25,271 nucleotides of DNA from a virus. The notes under the pieces were generated by a model, which did not search any database, was not told where the DNA came from, and saw only the letters and a program-made list of their open reading frames with translations. The translations under genes were made by a program, and so were the position numbers. This document shows positions 1 through 7,682 of this stretch, one piece after another (within the stretch, counting starts at the first letter, position 1; the number at the start of each line of letters is the position of its first letter). Where the stretch lies: the IMG/VR virus record IMGVR_UViG_3300028802_000054, positions 1-25,271 of that record. One strand, written 5' to 3'.

Positions 1-880
1 CGATCGGGAACACGGTCGAGCCGTCAAAGGCAGCGAGCCCGTCCTCCGACAGATAATACACCACCGGCACGGTCGCCCCGGCTTGGGTGCGGGCAAAGGA
101 CTGCACAATCGACAGCGGCGCGATGCAGCCGGAAGCCCCACTCTGCACCCTAAAACTAAATATTAATGGCGGACCAGCGTAGTTTCCTACATTAATTCCC
201 CTCTCCATGAAGATAATAACATCTGCCCCTTGACTAAAACCAGAGACTAAGCCCGTAACGTTACCTAAGTCGGTCTGTTGGAGGTCTTGATAGTCACTTT
301 GAACTTGAATCGCCGTTGTAGAACCTGGACTTGGCCACGAGCTAGGATCATTGATGCTACTCCACCACACACGGAACGGCACCGCGCCCGAGACCGGATC
401 AGTAGTGGCACCCACCATCAAAAAGTCTTTTACGGTTGCCGCATACTTTGCGATCGGCGCGGCCGCCGAGAGCAGCGAGAAATGCGTATCGGCCGGCAAC
501 AGCAGAGTCTGGATCGGGTCGACGCCGTTGGTGGCAATCACCCGCGTGCCGTAACTGGTCATCGACCAGTGGCCGCCGTCCGGCGTGTTGTAGGCACCGC
601 CGACAGTGCGCGACACGTCGCCGAGCACGAGCGAGCCTGGCGGCATGCGGTAGAGTTTCTGCCGGTCGCCGGCAAAGGTGGAGATCGTCTCGTCAGGCGC
701 CTTGAGGCTGTAGGCGCCCTGGCACCGCTCGGCCAAGGTATTGCTGGATAGCGGCACCGCGCTCGGCATCGGGCCATAGCTCTTCAGCGTCAGCGGCACG
801 CAATTCTTTATCAGCGGCGAGCCCTGGCTGCCGAAATCGGCCTGGTCGGGCAGCCACTCGGGCCACGGCGCAACGGTCAT
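1..880 (-). CDS. Phage tail hub/nozzle-like protein (beta-propeller type), 3' end outside window
   Basis: The reading frame opens with ATG at 880 and stays open to the left edge (293 codons seen), so the C-terminus is missing. I see the pattern of a phage virion family that I know from short-tailed phages: an N-terminal FGSQGSPLIKNCVP segment, a GDRQKLYRM turn, W-S-M-T-S-Y-G-T-R-VIATNG, then VWWSSINDPSSW, a QSDYQDL segment and YYLSEDGLAAFDGSTVFPI at the left edge. In related phages this protein is part of the tail hub or nozzle and has a propeller fold. The start overlaps the stop of the upstream tailspike gene by ATGA. A P22 gp10-like stabilisation protein is the main alternative. The family assignment is from memory of sequence patterns, not a search. 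Confidence 0.6.
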   Translation of the reverse strand, partial: MTVAPWPEWLPDQADFGSQGSPLIKNCVPLTLKSYGPMPSAVPLSSNTLAERCQGAYSLKAPDETISTFAGDRQKLYRMPPGSLVLGDVSRTVGGAYNTPDGGHWSMTSYGTRVIATNGVDPIQTLLLPADTHFSLLSAAAPIAKYAATVKDFLMVGATTDPVSGAVPFRVWWSSINDPSSWPSPGSTTAIQVQSDYQDLQQTDLGNVTGLVSGFSQGADVIIFMERGINVGNYAGPPLIFSFRVQSGASGCIAPLSIVQSFARTQAGATVPVVYYLSEDGLAAFDGSTVFPI

Positions 881-2142
881 GGCAATGTGCCGCCGCAGAG
901 GGGCGAGTATTTGCCCAGCACGTTAGCCCAGCTTGGCCATAGATGGGCGGCCGAGAAGATGTTGGTCGTCGCCACCTCGCACTCGATACCCCAGGCGGCG
1001 TTGCCGGCTAGGGTCGCCGCGGTGTCGAGCGATACCAGGGCGGTGGCGTCGCCGATCTTTAGCCCCGAGCCTTGGTTACTGATCAGATTCGACGAGCCGG
1101 CGACCTTCACCGTGCCGTTGCTCCAGGCTTTAACATAAAGCCCGGCCGCGCCAACGGTAGGACCGGCGCCGCCGGCCCAGCCGGCCCAAACCAAGTCTTT
1201 GATGCCATTACCCGATGACACAGTGTCATTGATGTAGGCGTTGTGTGTTAGGCAAGTGTCAAACACCGCCTGGTCCGACACGAATATCTGCAGGTTGGTC
1301 GTTGCGGTCAGCGAGTTGTCGACCAACAATCCGTATTTGCCGACGTTGATGCACTCGACGCTGGAGTAACCGAGATAAAGGCCGCCAAAGCCGCCGGCCA
1401 GATGGATGCCGGCATTGCCCTGGTTGACGTTGATAAAGTTGTTGATGCGAAGCTCGACACCCTGATTGATCAACACCGCGTCGTGCGTCACGTAGGGCAT
1501 CGAGTGATCGAGGATATCCCAGGCGGTATTCTCAAAGCGGATGCCGTCATAGAGTGTCGGCGTCGGGTGCGGCGGGCCGCCGTCGTTGAGCTTGCCGCCC
1601 TGCCCGGTGGTGAACTGGACAAACCGGCTGTAATCGACATCGTAGAAGTGCGCCGCGGCGCCGCCGGTCATCACCGTGGTGCTGTAGATGCCCCAGCCCT
1701 GCCACAGCACTTCGGTCGCGCTCGACAGTTTGACGATGTCGACGGTGGTCGATGCACCGCTGTAGACGATGCGCGAGGCGTTCATCCCGGCGCCGAGGAG
1801 GCTCCAGTTTTTGCCGCCGCTCCAGATCAGCGGCGCCGTGATTTTGTACGACCCCGGCGGCAGATAGCCCGAGCGGCCCTCGGCGGCGGCAACCCAGGTG
1901 CCCCACGCCTGTAAGGGACCGGTATCGTCGGCAACCCCATCACCAACCGCGCCGAATTGCTGCGGCGTGACGGCGGCGCCGATCATCTCCAGCGGCATCG
2001 GCACCGCCGGCTTGCTGGCGCTGCGATCCGGGTTGCCGAGTACGGTGCCGGGTTTGATGTTGCCGAAATTCTGCGCCGAGGCCGGCAGTGCAAAGAATAA
2101 CAGCAGCGGGAGCAGACGGCGCATCACGTGATTGGCGGTCAT
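877..2142 (-). CDS. Tailspike-like beta-helix protein with signal peptide (pectate-lyase superfamily)
   Basis: 421 residues from ATG 2142, chosen because it overlaps the upstream stop (TGA 2141-2139) as ATGA; a longer open frame to 2220 has no support. Residues 8-23 form a basic-hydrophobic signal peptide (MRRLLPLLLFFALP then ASA|Q). Residues 26-55 hold a PGTVLGNP linker seen in tail fibres. From about residue 60 (TPQQFGAVGDGVADDT) begins a pectate-lyase-type right-handed parallel beta-helix, followed by many turn repeats rich in G, N and V. The expected role is host surface polysaccharide binding or cleavage as a tailspike or depolymerase. The oddity is the export signal, since virion proteins are normally assembled in the cytoplasm. 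No catalytic residues can be assigned by eye. Confidence 0.75.
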   Translation of the reverse strand: MTANHVMRRLLPLLLFFALPASAQNFGNIKPGTVLGNPDRSASKPAVPMPLEMIGAAVTPQQFGAVGDGVADDTGPLQAWGTWVAAAEGRSGYLPPGSYKITAPLIWSGGKNWSLLGAGMNASRIVYSGASTTVDIVKLSSATEVLWQGWGIYSTTVMTGGAAAHFYDVDYSRFVQFTTGQGGKLNDGGPPHPTPTLYDGIRFENTAWDILDHSMPYVTHDAVLINQGVELRINNFINVNQGNAGIHLAGGFGGLYLGYSSVECINVGKYGLLVDNSLTATTNLQIFVSDQAVFDTCLTHNAYINDTVSSGNGIKDLVWAGWAGGAGPTVGAAGLYVKAWSNGTVKVAGSSNLISNQGSGLKIGDATALVSLDTAATLAGNAAWGIECEVATTNIFSAAHLWPSWANVLGKYSPLCGGTLP

Positions 2143-3854
2143 GGCTGGGGAGAAATCGCGATCGTCGGCGTGGCCGAATGGGTCACGACCACGCTCTGAT
2201 GCGGCGACAGAGAGACGCAACTGTTTGTCCCCGTCGCCATTGTTGTGCCCCCGACCGCAACATTAGAAACCGTGCCGCCGGTCAGGCAGACATACTCCCG
2301 CGTATTGCCGGCCGAATACGTGTACGGCGAGGCGCTTGCCGGACCACTCGCGGAGGCCAGGCTGAATCCGGGATTGCCCTCGATCCTGGCAACGACGCCC
2401 GCGCCGTAGATGATTGTATTGATATTTCCCTGGCTCAGATCGACGCCTTGGATAAGCACCCCGGTATTCGGGCCGGTCAAAATTATGCCGTTGTTGTAGG
2501 TCGTGACGAAACCGTCGCAAAAGCCGCCGATCTTGCCGCCTCGTATCCGCAGGTTGGTGACGTTGGCTGCGGCGACGATCCCATGGTGACCGGCGGCGAC
2601 CGAGTTGCCGCAGACAAACGACGTATCGAAATCGATATCGGTACCGGCATTCAGATCAACGCCATCCAAATTGTTTTGGTAAACCCGCGCCCCGATAAAG
2701 TGGAAGCCGTGAAAAACCGCCGCGCCGGCCGTGTTGGAAATCGTCAGACCCGGTCCCGCGGTGCTCGACGACATCCAGCAGCCGATGCACATGAGGCTTT
2801 TGACTTGTGCGTCCGACCGGCCGGTATCGATCTCGAAGGCCACACTTGTATCCGTGTCGCCGAGCACCGTATTGGAGAAGAACGTCCACCACACCGTCTG
2901 CTGCACAACCCCGGTGCCGCCGGGCTTTATCACCGTGCCCTTGTTAAAAAATATGACGTTGGTATTCGTTACCTGCATACCGCCGGAATCTTCGATCAAC
3001 ACTCCGGTACCGCCGGGACCGGCTTGGTTTCCGGCAAGTGTGGAGCTGGTTAGTCGAAAGTCGGATGTCTGACCCGAGTTAGTCTGGTGCCCAACCCGGA
3101 CCCCATAGCAGGCGGCCCCAACCGTCCCATTAATAAGGATACGGTTGGCACTGTGGTCTACGCCGTTGATGTCGAGCCCGACGCAGGTCCCGCCGATCGT
3201 AATGTGTTCAAGTGTGATGCTGCTGGTACCCGGGGCTATCAATATGCCGGTGCCGCTGGCTGCGCCCGCGTTACTGATCCAAAAGCTACGAAACAGCGAG
3301 TTGTTACAGCCGGGGGCGAGCGTCAGCACCGTCTGGTTGGGCGCTCTGGTAATAAACCCGCCGCCGCCGGACGCGCCGATCATTTGCATCCGGTGGTTAC
3401 AGGTCAGCCCGTCTACGGCGTAAGTACCCGGGCCGAGCAGCACGGTCGCGTTGGTGGCGGCGTCGATCGCGGCTTGCACCGCATTCGTGTCATTTCCCGA
3501 ACCGTTGCCCTTTGCGCCAAACTGCATCGGGCTGATGCCCGTCGGTTCCCACTGCGCCAGCCAACATTTATTGTCCAGCGACTTGACCTGGCTACCGCCG
3601 TCGCCGTTGCCGGCGTTCAAGGAGCAGGCCGCGTTGGAAGCCTTAAACATGAGCGGCGAACCGGTGTCGCCGGGCGCGGCGAACCCCAGCCGCATCACAT
3701 ACGGCGCCGCGGTGGAGGGAATATTCCGCAGCGTGGTGTTGTTGTCCGTCGTCGCCACGGTGTCGGGGCTGTAGGCGGCCTGTACCGGGCCGAGCATCAG
3801 GAATAGAGCCGGGACGAGCCAGCGCATTGCCCGGTTCATAGCTTGCCGGCGCAT
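2139..3854 (-). CDS. Tailspike-like beta-helix protein with signal peptide
   Basis: 571 residues from ATG 3854, which overlaps the adaptor gene stop as ATGA. An N-terminal segment MNRAMRWLVPALFLMLGP then VQA|A looks like a Sec signal peptide (residues 6-26). A head-binding-like region covers about 27-105, and the motif SPMQFGAKGNGSGNDT (about 108-123) starts a pectate-lyase_3-type beta-helix with LLGPGTYAVDG, consistent with phage depolymerase tailspikes. The C-terminal ~100 residues (YVCLTGGTVSNVAVGG and on) look like a trimerisation or capping module. It is followed by a second, shorter tailspike-like gene, so the phage may carry two receptor-binding proteins. Secretion as a free depolymerase is an alternative to virion attachment. 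Confidence 0.75.
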   Translation of the reverse strand: MRRQAMNRAMRWLVPALFLMLGPVQAAYSPDTVATTDNNTTLRNIPSTAAPYVMRLGFAAPGDTGSPLMFKASNAACSLNAGNGDGGSQVKSLDNKCWLAQWEPTGISPMQFGAKGNGSGNDTNAVQAAIDAATNATVLLGPGTYAVDGLTCNHRMQMIGASGGGGFITRAPNQTVLTLAPGCNNSLFRSFWISNAGAASGTGILIAPGTSSITLEHITIGGTCVGLDINGVDHSANRILINGTVGAACYGVRVGHQTNSGQTSDFRLTSSTLAGNQAGPGGTGVLIEDSGGMQVTNTNVIFFNKGTVIKPGGTGVVQQTVWWTFFSNTVLGDTDTSVAFEIDTGRSDAQVKSLMCIGCWMSSSTAGPGLTISNTAGAAVFHGFHFIGARVYQNNLDGVDLNAGTDIDFDTSFVCGNSVAAGHHGIVAAANVTNLRIRGGKIGGFCDGFVTTYNNGIILTGPNTGVLIQGVDLSQGNINTIIYGAGVVARIEGNPGFSLASASGPASASPYTYSAGNTREYVCLTGGTVSNVAVGGTTMATGTNSCVSLSPHQSVVVTHSATPTIAISPQP

Positions 3855-4792
3855 CAGCGCACGCTCCAATTGCTGCCGCTCCAGTACAGTTCGGCCGCGC
3901 CGTAATCGGAAAAGATCGCGTAACTGGCGGCGCCGTCGATCGGCCCGGTGATGATGATGGCATAGGTCGAGGCGTTGCCGAGCACGTCCTTGAAGCGCAG
4001 GGTTTGCCCCACGGTGGGGCTCGGCGGCATCGTGATGGTGATCGGCCCGCCGGTGCTGTTGCGAATATTGATGTCGCCGCTAAACCCGGTCGGCAGCGGC
4101 CCGGAGACGATAACGTCGAGATACGGCGGCACCACCGGCGCCGTCACCGTCCAGGCGCCGCCGGGGCCACCGGCCCCCGACATGCCGGCGGGGGCGGTAA
4201 TGCCGTCGACCTTGATGGTCAGACCACCAGGCCAACGCGCCTTACGGTCGGCCTGCTCGATGCTGGCAAGGGCCGCTGCCGCCGCCTGCGTCCACAAGGC
4301 GACGCGCTCGTCATGGCCGATGAATGCCTCGGCGGCGACGAGTGTGGAATAAAGGTAGACATCCGGGTGATCGATCAGGAGCCAGTTAGTCGGCGCTGTG
4401 TCGCTCAAGGGCGGCAATCCCGACTGATACAGCAGCTCCAGCGTCACGGAGCCGCTCGGCGCCGGGCCGAGGCGCAGCTCATTGCCGTGCAAGGTGTAGT
4501 GATATGGCGGGCCGCTGCCGCCGGGCAGTTGATCCGGCGGCACATAGGTGACAAGCACGCCGTTACTGGTGACGAGGCGGATCTGGCGGCAGCCGGCCGG
4601 CAAGGCCACCGCTGCCGCCGTCACCACCGTCGAGGCGCGCTGCTCTGCCTCGCCGACCCTGAGCCGGCGGCGCAGTTCGCTCTCTGCCAGCACGATCATT
4701 TCCGGCACGGTTGGCGCCACTAGCAGATCACCCGGCCGCGCTAGCCAGTTGAGCACGGAGGATTGCAGGTCGGCGTAACTCGCCAGCGACAT
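3854..4792 (-). CDS. Head-tail adaptor protein (SU10-type) with C-terminal appended module
   Basis: 312 residues from ATG 4792 (ATGA overlap with the upstream stop, with GGGGA about 9 nt before); a GTG at 4807 is possible but less likely. Residues 1-200 match the all-helical phage adaptor family: SLASYADLQSSVLNWLAR, EMIVLAESELRRRLRV, a beta strand pair around LPAGCRQIRLV and LLYQSGLPPLSDTAPTNWLL, then a helix with AAEAFIGHDERVALW. It should dock under the portal and connect head to tail. A proline/glycine-rich linker (about 205-235) leads to a 74-residue module (about 239-312) that is homologous to most of the neighbouring upstream gene. The module is not part of adaptors that I know, so this is a fusion or a recent duplication. 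Confidence 0.75.
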   Translation of the reverse strand: MSLASYADLQSSVLNWLARPGDLLVAPTVPEMIVLAESELRRRLRVGEAEQRASTVVTAAAVALPAGCRQIRLVTSNGVLVTYVPPDQLPGGSGPPYHYTLHGNELRLGPAPSGSVTLELLYQSGLPPLSDTAPTNWLLIDHPDVYLYSTLVAAEAFIGHDERVALWTQAAAAALASIEQADRKARWPGGLTIKVDGITAPAGMSGAGGPGGAWTVTAPVVPPYLDVIVSGPLPTGFSGDINIRNSTGGPITITMPPSPTVGQTLRFKDVLGNASTYAIIITGPIDGAASYAIFSDYGAAELYWSGSNWSVR

Positions 4793-5097
4793 CAGCGCGT
4801 TCCCCACTGCGTGCCCATCCAGTACAGCTCGATCGAGGCGTAATCGCTGGCCAGCGTGTAGCTGGGCCAGCTATCGATCGTGCCGAGGATGGTGATGTTC
4901 GACGTGCCGGCGTTGCCGCCGACATCCTTAAATTTGAGGGCCTGCCCCCGGATCGGCGCGGCCGGCAAGGCGATCGCGATTGGCCCGCCGGTGAGATTGT
5001 GGATGTTGATATCGCCGGCCGTGCCCGCCGCCAGGACCGCCGAGGCGGTCACGTCGGTGGCGCCGGTCTCGCCGTCGGCAATGATTGCCCAGGACAT
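4792..5097 (-). CDS. Small structural-region protein, stand-alone copy of the adaptor C-terminal module
   Basis: 101 residues. ATG 5097 is preferred because it overlaps the previous stop as TAATG; an upstream GTG (5133) would add 12 residues. The first ~27 residues are a short lead (MSWAIIADGETGATD), and residues 28-101 align end to end with the C-terminal module of the adaptor encoded next: GDINI-N-TGGPI, KDVGGNA, SDY and ELYW are shared, 42 of 74 positions identical by my count. The pattern of strands ending in LYW-G--W suggests a small beta fold of the kind found at the tip of tail fibres. Function unknown; it is likely a virion or neck decoration subunit. Confidence 0.65.
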   Translation of the reverse strand: MSWAIIADGETGATDVTASAVLAAGTAGDINIHNLTGGPIAIALPAAPIRGQALKFKDVGGNAGTSNITILGTIDSWPSYTLASDYASIELYWMGTQWGTR

Positions 5098-5435
5098 TAG
5101 AGTCTGAACGATCCGGTACGGAGATAGCGCCACTCGCTGGAATTGAGCAGCCGCAAGACCGCCTGGCCGTGCTCGGCCTTCATCGCGTCAATGCCGTAGA
5201 GTTGCCGCCACAAATTTACCACCTCGATCGGAATGCGGGCTGCCAGGCGCATGTCGCGCTCCGGGCCGACCCAGCCGGTGAAATTGTCGGCCGTCTGCAG
5301 CCGCTTGTTGGTCTCGATGATCGGCCCGACATCCGCGCGCCGGTGGATGGTGGATATGCCGGTCAGCTCGTCGTGCTCGAATGTCTCGACCGCCCCGGTC
5401 AGCGGATCGTGATCGAAGTAGTATTGGTGCGCCAT
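5097..5435 (-). CDS. Conserved phage protein of the neck region, function unknown
   Basis: 112 residues from ATG 5435 (a TTG at 5447 lies inside the terminator arm and is unlikely). The sequence opens with HQYYFDHDPLTGAVETFEHD, then IHRRADVGPIIETNKRLQ, and ends with IPIEVVNLWRQLYGIDA and LLNSSEWRYLRTGSFRL. I recognise this as a recurring small protein beside adaptor genes in podovirus-like phages, with no assigned function. Its stop overlaps the start of the next gene (TAATG). It begins only 10 bp after a strong intrinsic terminator, so its transcription must depend on read-through, antitermination or a promoter that I cannot see. Shine-Dalgarno match is weak. Confidence 0.65.
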   Translation of the reverse strand: MAHQYYFDHDPLTGAVETFEHDELTGISTIHRRADVGPIIETNKRLQTADNFTGWVGPERDMRLAARIPIEVVNLWRQLYGIDAMKAEHGQAVLRLLNSSEWRYLRTGSFRL

Positions 5436-5445
5436 GGCAGTGCCC

Positions 5446-5475
5446 AAAGAAAAAGGCGGCCATGACAGCCGCCTT
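5446..5475 (-). terminator. Strong intrinsic terminator between capsid and neck genes
   Basis: On the minus strand AAGGCGGC, loop TGTCATG, GCCGCCTT form a perfect 8-bp stem (plus-strand 5453-5460 and 5468-5475), followed at once by TTTCTTT (5452-5446). This is a textbook Rho-independent terminator for leftward transcription. It lies after the capsid and endonuclease genes and directly before the neck gene starting at 5435. Confidence 0.85.
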
Positions 5476-5572
5476 GCTATGTCGCTAAAAGCGAAACGCC
5501 TGTCAGGAGTGGCCTGCCGGGCGCCTCGATGGAGGAGAGCGATGCTGAGACATCGCGTGCCTCGCCTACATT

Positions 5573-5767
5573 CTACGACATCATCAGTGAGTCCGCTAAT
5601 GCACGTTTCGCTGCCGGGGCGAGTCGGCCAATCAATTCCAGCGCCTCACCCGGTGTCAACGCATAGCGGACGCAGCCCTCATCCTCAGCCCACATTTCGA
5701 CATAAACCAGCCTGTCATGAGCAACCACCGAAAATGTTGGCGGCCGCAGCCGCTTAGCCTCGGTCAT
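5573..5767 (-). CDS. Small hypothetical protein
   Basis: 64 residues from ATG 5767, which overlaps the endonuclease stop as ATGA; ATG 5779 would add four residues. The sequence is compact and soluble-looking ([29 protein letters not shown], then a helix [20 protein letters not shown]). I do not recognise the family. It is between the endonuclease and the terminator, so it may be the original downstream neighbour of the capsid gene before the endonuclease arrived. The 97 bp from here to the terminator hold no gene. Confidence 0.6.
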   Translation of the reverse strand: MTEAKRLRPPTFSVVAHDRLVYVEMWAEDEGCVRYALTPGEALELIGRLAPAAKRALADSLMMS

Positions 5768-6570
5768 ATCGACCGCCATTTTTTGCCGGTGCGAACGGCA
5801 GAAATTTCCGTCTCCGAAACTCCAAGCATCTGAGAAAGCACACGCCGGTTTGCTGAACTAGCGCGGATGAAGCGCACGTCGTCCTCAGTTAACGTGGCCC
5901 GGGGCCTTCTCACTTTCTCTTCATCACCCAAAGACCGCCAATGGCTTCCGGCCCGAAGGCTGCTGATATAGGTCGGCGCCAAGCCAAACTTATCGGCGAG
6001 CACACTACGCTTCTCTGCGCTCGCCCGGATAAACCGGACATCTTCCTCGGTCAGCTTAGCCCGGCCGTTTCGCGCTCCTTGCCGATTGTCGAGCCGAACA
6101 TTTTGCATCTGCTGCGACCACGTCGCCCAGCGTACATTTCCCGGTTCGTAGTCGCCGTCATTATCGATTCTATCTAGTGATAATCCGGCCTCCGGCGGAT
6201 CGCCGACATCGGCATAAAACGCCTCAAAACTGTTCAGCCAGCGGCTGCAAACCGTAATCCCGCGACCGCCATAATCTTTCCACGCAGGATTATTTGGATT
6301 TCCGCACCGCTGCTTCATGTTTAACCAACGGTGATAGACGGTAGTGTCCATGGCGCCCGCTTGCCCATGCGTGCGCTTGGCCGCGCTGACCATCGCGCCA
6401 GTAGCACACCCACAACTTTTCTTCTTGCCGCGCTGCAGCATATTGCCGTTGGTGACGACATCGCTTGCCCCACAATCGCAAGCGCAACGCCACAAAACAC
6501 GGTTTTTGGCAGAGCCGGCGCGCTCTACCACCAACAGCATGCCAAACCGCTGGCCGACCAAATTGTGCAT
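5764..6570 (-). CDS. HNH homing endonuclease with zinc ribbon and tandem DNA-binding repeats
   Basis: 268 residues from ATG 6570, chosen over an upstream in-frame codon (6618) because GGGGAGA lies 8 nt before and the family starts with [12 protein letters not shown] CxCxCG...CGC zinc ribbon covers residues 29-55. The nuclease core follows: [11 protein letters not shown] (79-89), WKDYGGRGI (97-105) and [19 protein letters not shown] (132-150), the H/D-N-N pattern of phage-borne HNH enzymes. The C-terminus has two 44-residue repeats (171-214 and 225-268; 24 identical positions), each (K/T)[11 protein letters not shown]...W-RS, likely helix-turn-helix modules for site recognition. It sits between the capsid gene and its small neighbour as a mobile insertion would. 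Confidence 0.85.
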   Translation of the reverse strand: MHNLVGQRFGMLLVVERAGSAKNRVLWRCACDCGASDVVTNGNMLQRGKKKSCGCATGAMVSAAKRTHGQAGAMDTTVYHRWLNMKQRCGNPNNPAWKDYGGRGITVCSRWLNSFEAFYADVGDPPEAGLSLDRIDNDGDYEPGNVRWATWSQQMQNVRLDNRQGARNGRAKLTEEDVRFIRASAEKRSVLADKFGLAPTYISSLRAGSHWRSLGDEEKVRRPRATLTEDDVRFIRASSANRRVLSQMLGVSETEISAVRTGKKWRSI

Positions 6571-6578
6571 GGAAGTCT

Positions 6579-6615
6579 CCCCGCGACGATACCTTGACAC
6601 GATACCGTCGCGGGG
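6579..6615 (-). promoter_or_regulatory. RNA hairpin covering the ribosome binding site of the HNH gene
   Basis: In the minus-strand RNA, CCCCGCGACGGUAU pairs with GUAUCGUCGCGGGG across a short loop. Two plus-strand mismatches (6589/6605 and 6592/6602) become G-U pairs only in the minus RNA, so the stem is intact in that transcript. The last four bases of the 3' arm, GGGG, are part of the GGGGAGA Shine-Dalgarno of the endonuclease. It lies 29 bp downstream of the capsid stop. There is no U-run, so a translation-blocking role is more likely than termination. Confidence 0.7.
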
Positions 6616-6643
6616 CAAGTCTGTCTAATGGTTTCCTAATAGT

Positions 6644-7612
6644 CTATGGTGCGGTCAGGTCTGCGATGAGGGCAGAGCTGGCCTCGTTCTTCGCCGCCAG
6701 GGTGTACTCACCGATCAGCATCCGCTTCTCGGCGTCGCCGGTCTTGGCCAGCGGCATCTGCGTAATCGGCCGCAGCCAGTCAACGGACCAGTACGACCAA
6801 TTCAACAGGAACACGTCACGCACCCGCTGGAAGCGGTTGGGGATGATCCTAACCGTATGAAAATCCCCAACATAAACGTCCACAGTGGCGACAGTTTCCT
6901 GCTTCATCACGTCCACCATTTTCGTGGCGCCGCCGGTGAAAGCAGAGATCGCCTGCTTGTTACTGGCGCCGGCCATGATCACATCGAGGTCTTCGCTGCT
7001 GTTGGTGTAGACCGACTTCATCGCCGCCTTCAGCATGACCTCGGTGATGGCAACCGGTGTGGTGCCGTCCGTGCGTCCGTTGCTGCCGTCGCCGACCGGG
7101 TTGGACCCGCCCGCGACCACATTAGCGACGTTGGTCTTGAGCCAAGCCAGGATGCCGGCGCATAACGGCGCTGTAGCCGCCGCGCCAACTACTTTTGCTT
7201 GGTTTGACAGTAATATACCTTCGATATCGATCTTGAGCTCTTTAGCGCGTTTCGTCATCTGATATGCGAGTTCAGTACGCCGGCCAGCTTTATTGACGGC
7301 GTCGAGTGTGCCGGAAATAATAACCTCCTTCCGGCTTATTTGAGTCCTATTCCCGAGGCGCGCCGTCACACTCGCTGCCGAAAATGTGGCTATATCGTCT
7401 CCCTGGAATTGGGCGTTGTTTAGATTTATGGCAGCTAGACTGTCAGTTTGCCATTCATGAAGAACAGCATCAGCTGTACCACGCCCAACATTACTTGTGA
7501 ACGGAGTATCCGAAGGCGAGAGCAAATAAATCATATCGCTCAAGTCTTCCCTAAGCCCCTGCATTCCTGGACTTCCAGAAAATGTAGTTGCCGTTCCTGT
7601 TATTATCGCCAT
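6644..7612 (-). CDS. Major capsid protein (SU10 major head protein family, DUF5309)
   Basis: 322 residues, ATG 7612, GGAG about 10 nt upstream, stop TAG. The N-terminus (GLREDLSDMIYLLSPSDTPFTSNVGRG) is characteristic of this HK97-fold capsid family, followed by LHEWQTDSL, the GNRTQISRKEVIISGTLDAV segment and the C-terminal DVFLLNWSYWSVDWLRPITQMPLAKTGDAEKRMLIGEYTL domain. Several hundred copies would form the head shell. It is directly downstream of the scaffold gene, as usual. Base composition in the first third is visibly less GC-rich than in the neighbouring genes, which could mean stronger expression-related codon choice or recombination. Confidence 0.9.
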   Translation of the reverse strand: MAIITGTATTFSGSPGMQGLREDLSDMIYLLSPSDTPFTSNVGRGTADAVLHEWQTDSLAAINLNNAQFQGDDIATFSAASVTARLGNRTQISRKEVIISGTLDAVNKAGRRTELAYQMTKRAKELKIDIEGILLSNQAKVVGAAATAPLCAGILAWLKTNVANVVAGGSNPVGDGSNGRTDGTTPVAITEVMLKAAMKSVYTNSSEDLDVIMAGASNKQAISAFTGGATKMVDVMKQETVATVDVYVGDFHTVRIIPNRFQRVRDVFLLNWSYWSVDWLRPITQMPLAKTGDAEKRMLIGEYTLAAKNEASSALIADLTAP

Positions 7613-7682
7613 GATTACTTAGCTCCACTGAGTTGATTACTTGATAGGGTGTGGAGCCGGTGGTCGCGATTCCGCGATCCGG

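Noticed and set aside
2088-3806. Long plus-strand frames opposite the tailspike gene
   Set aside because: Composition is Arg/Ala/Gly-rich without any family pattern, and the minus strand carries a convincing beta-helix protein.
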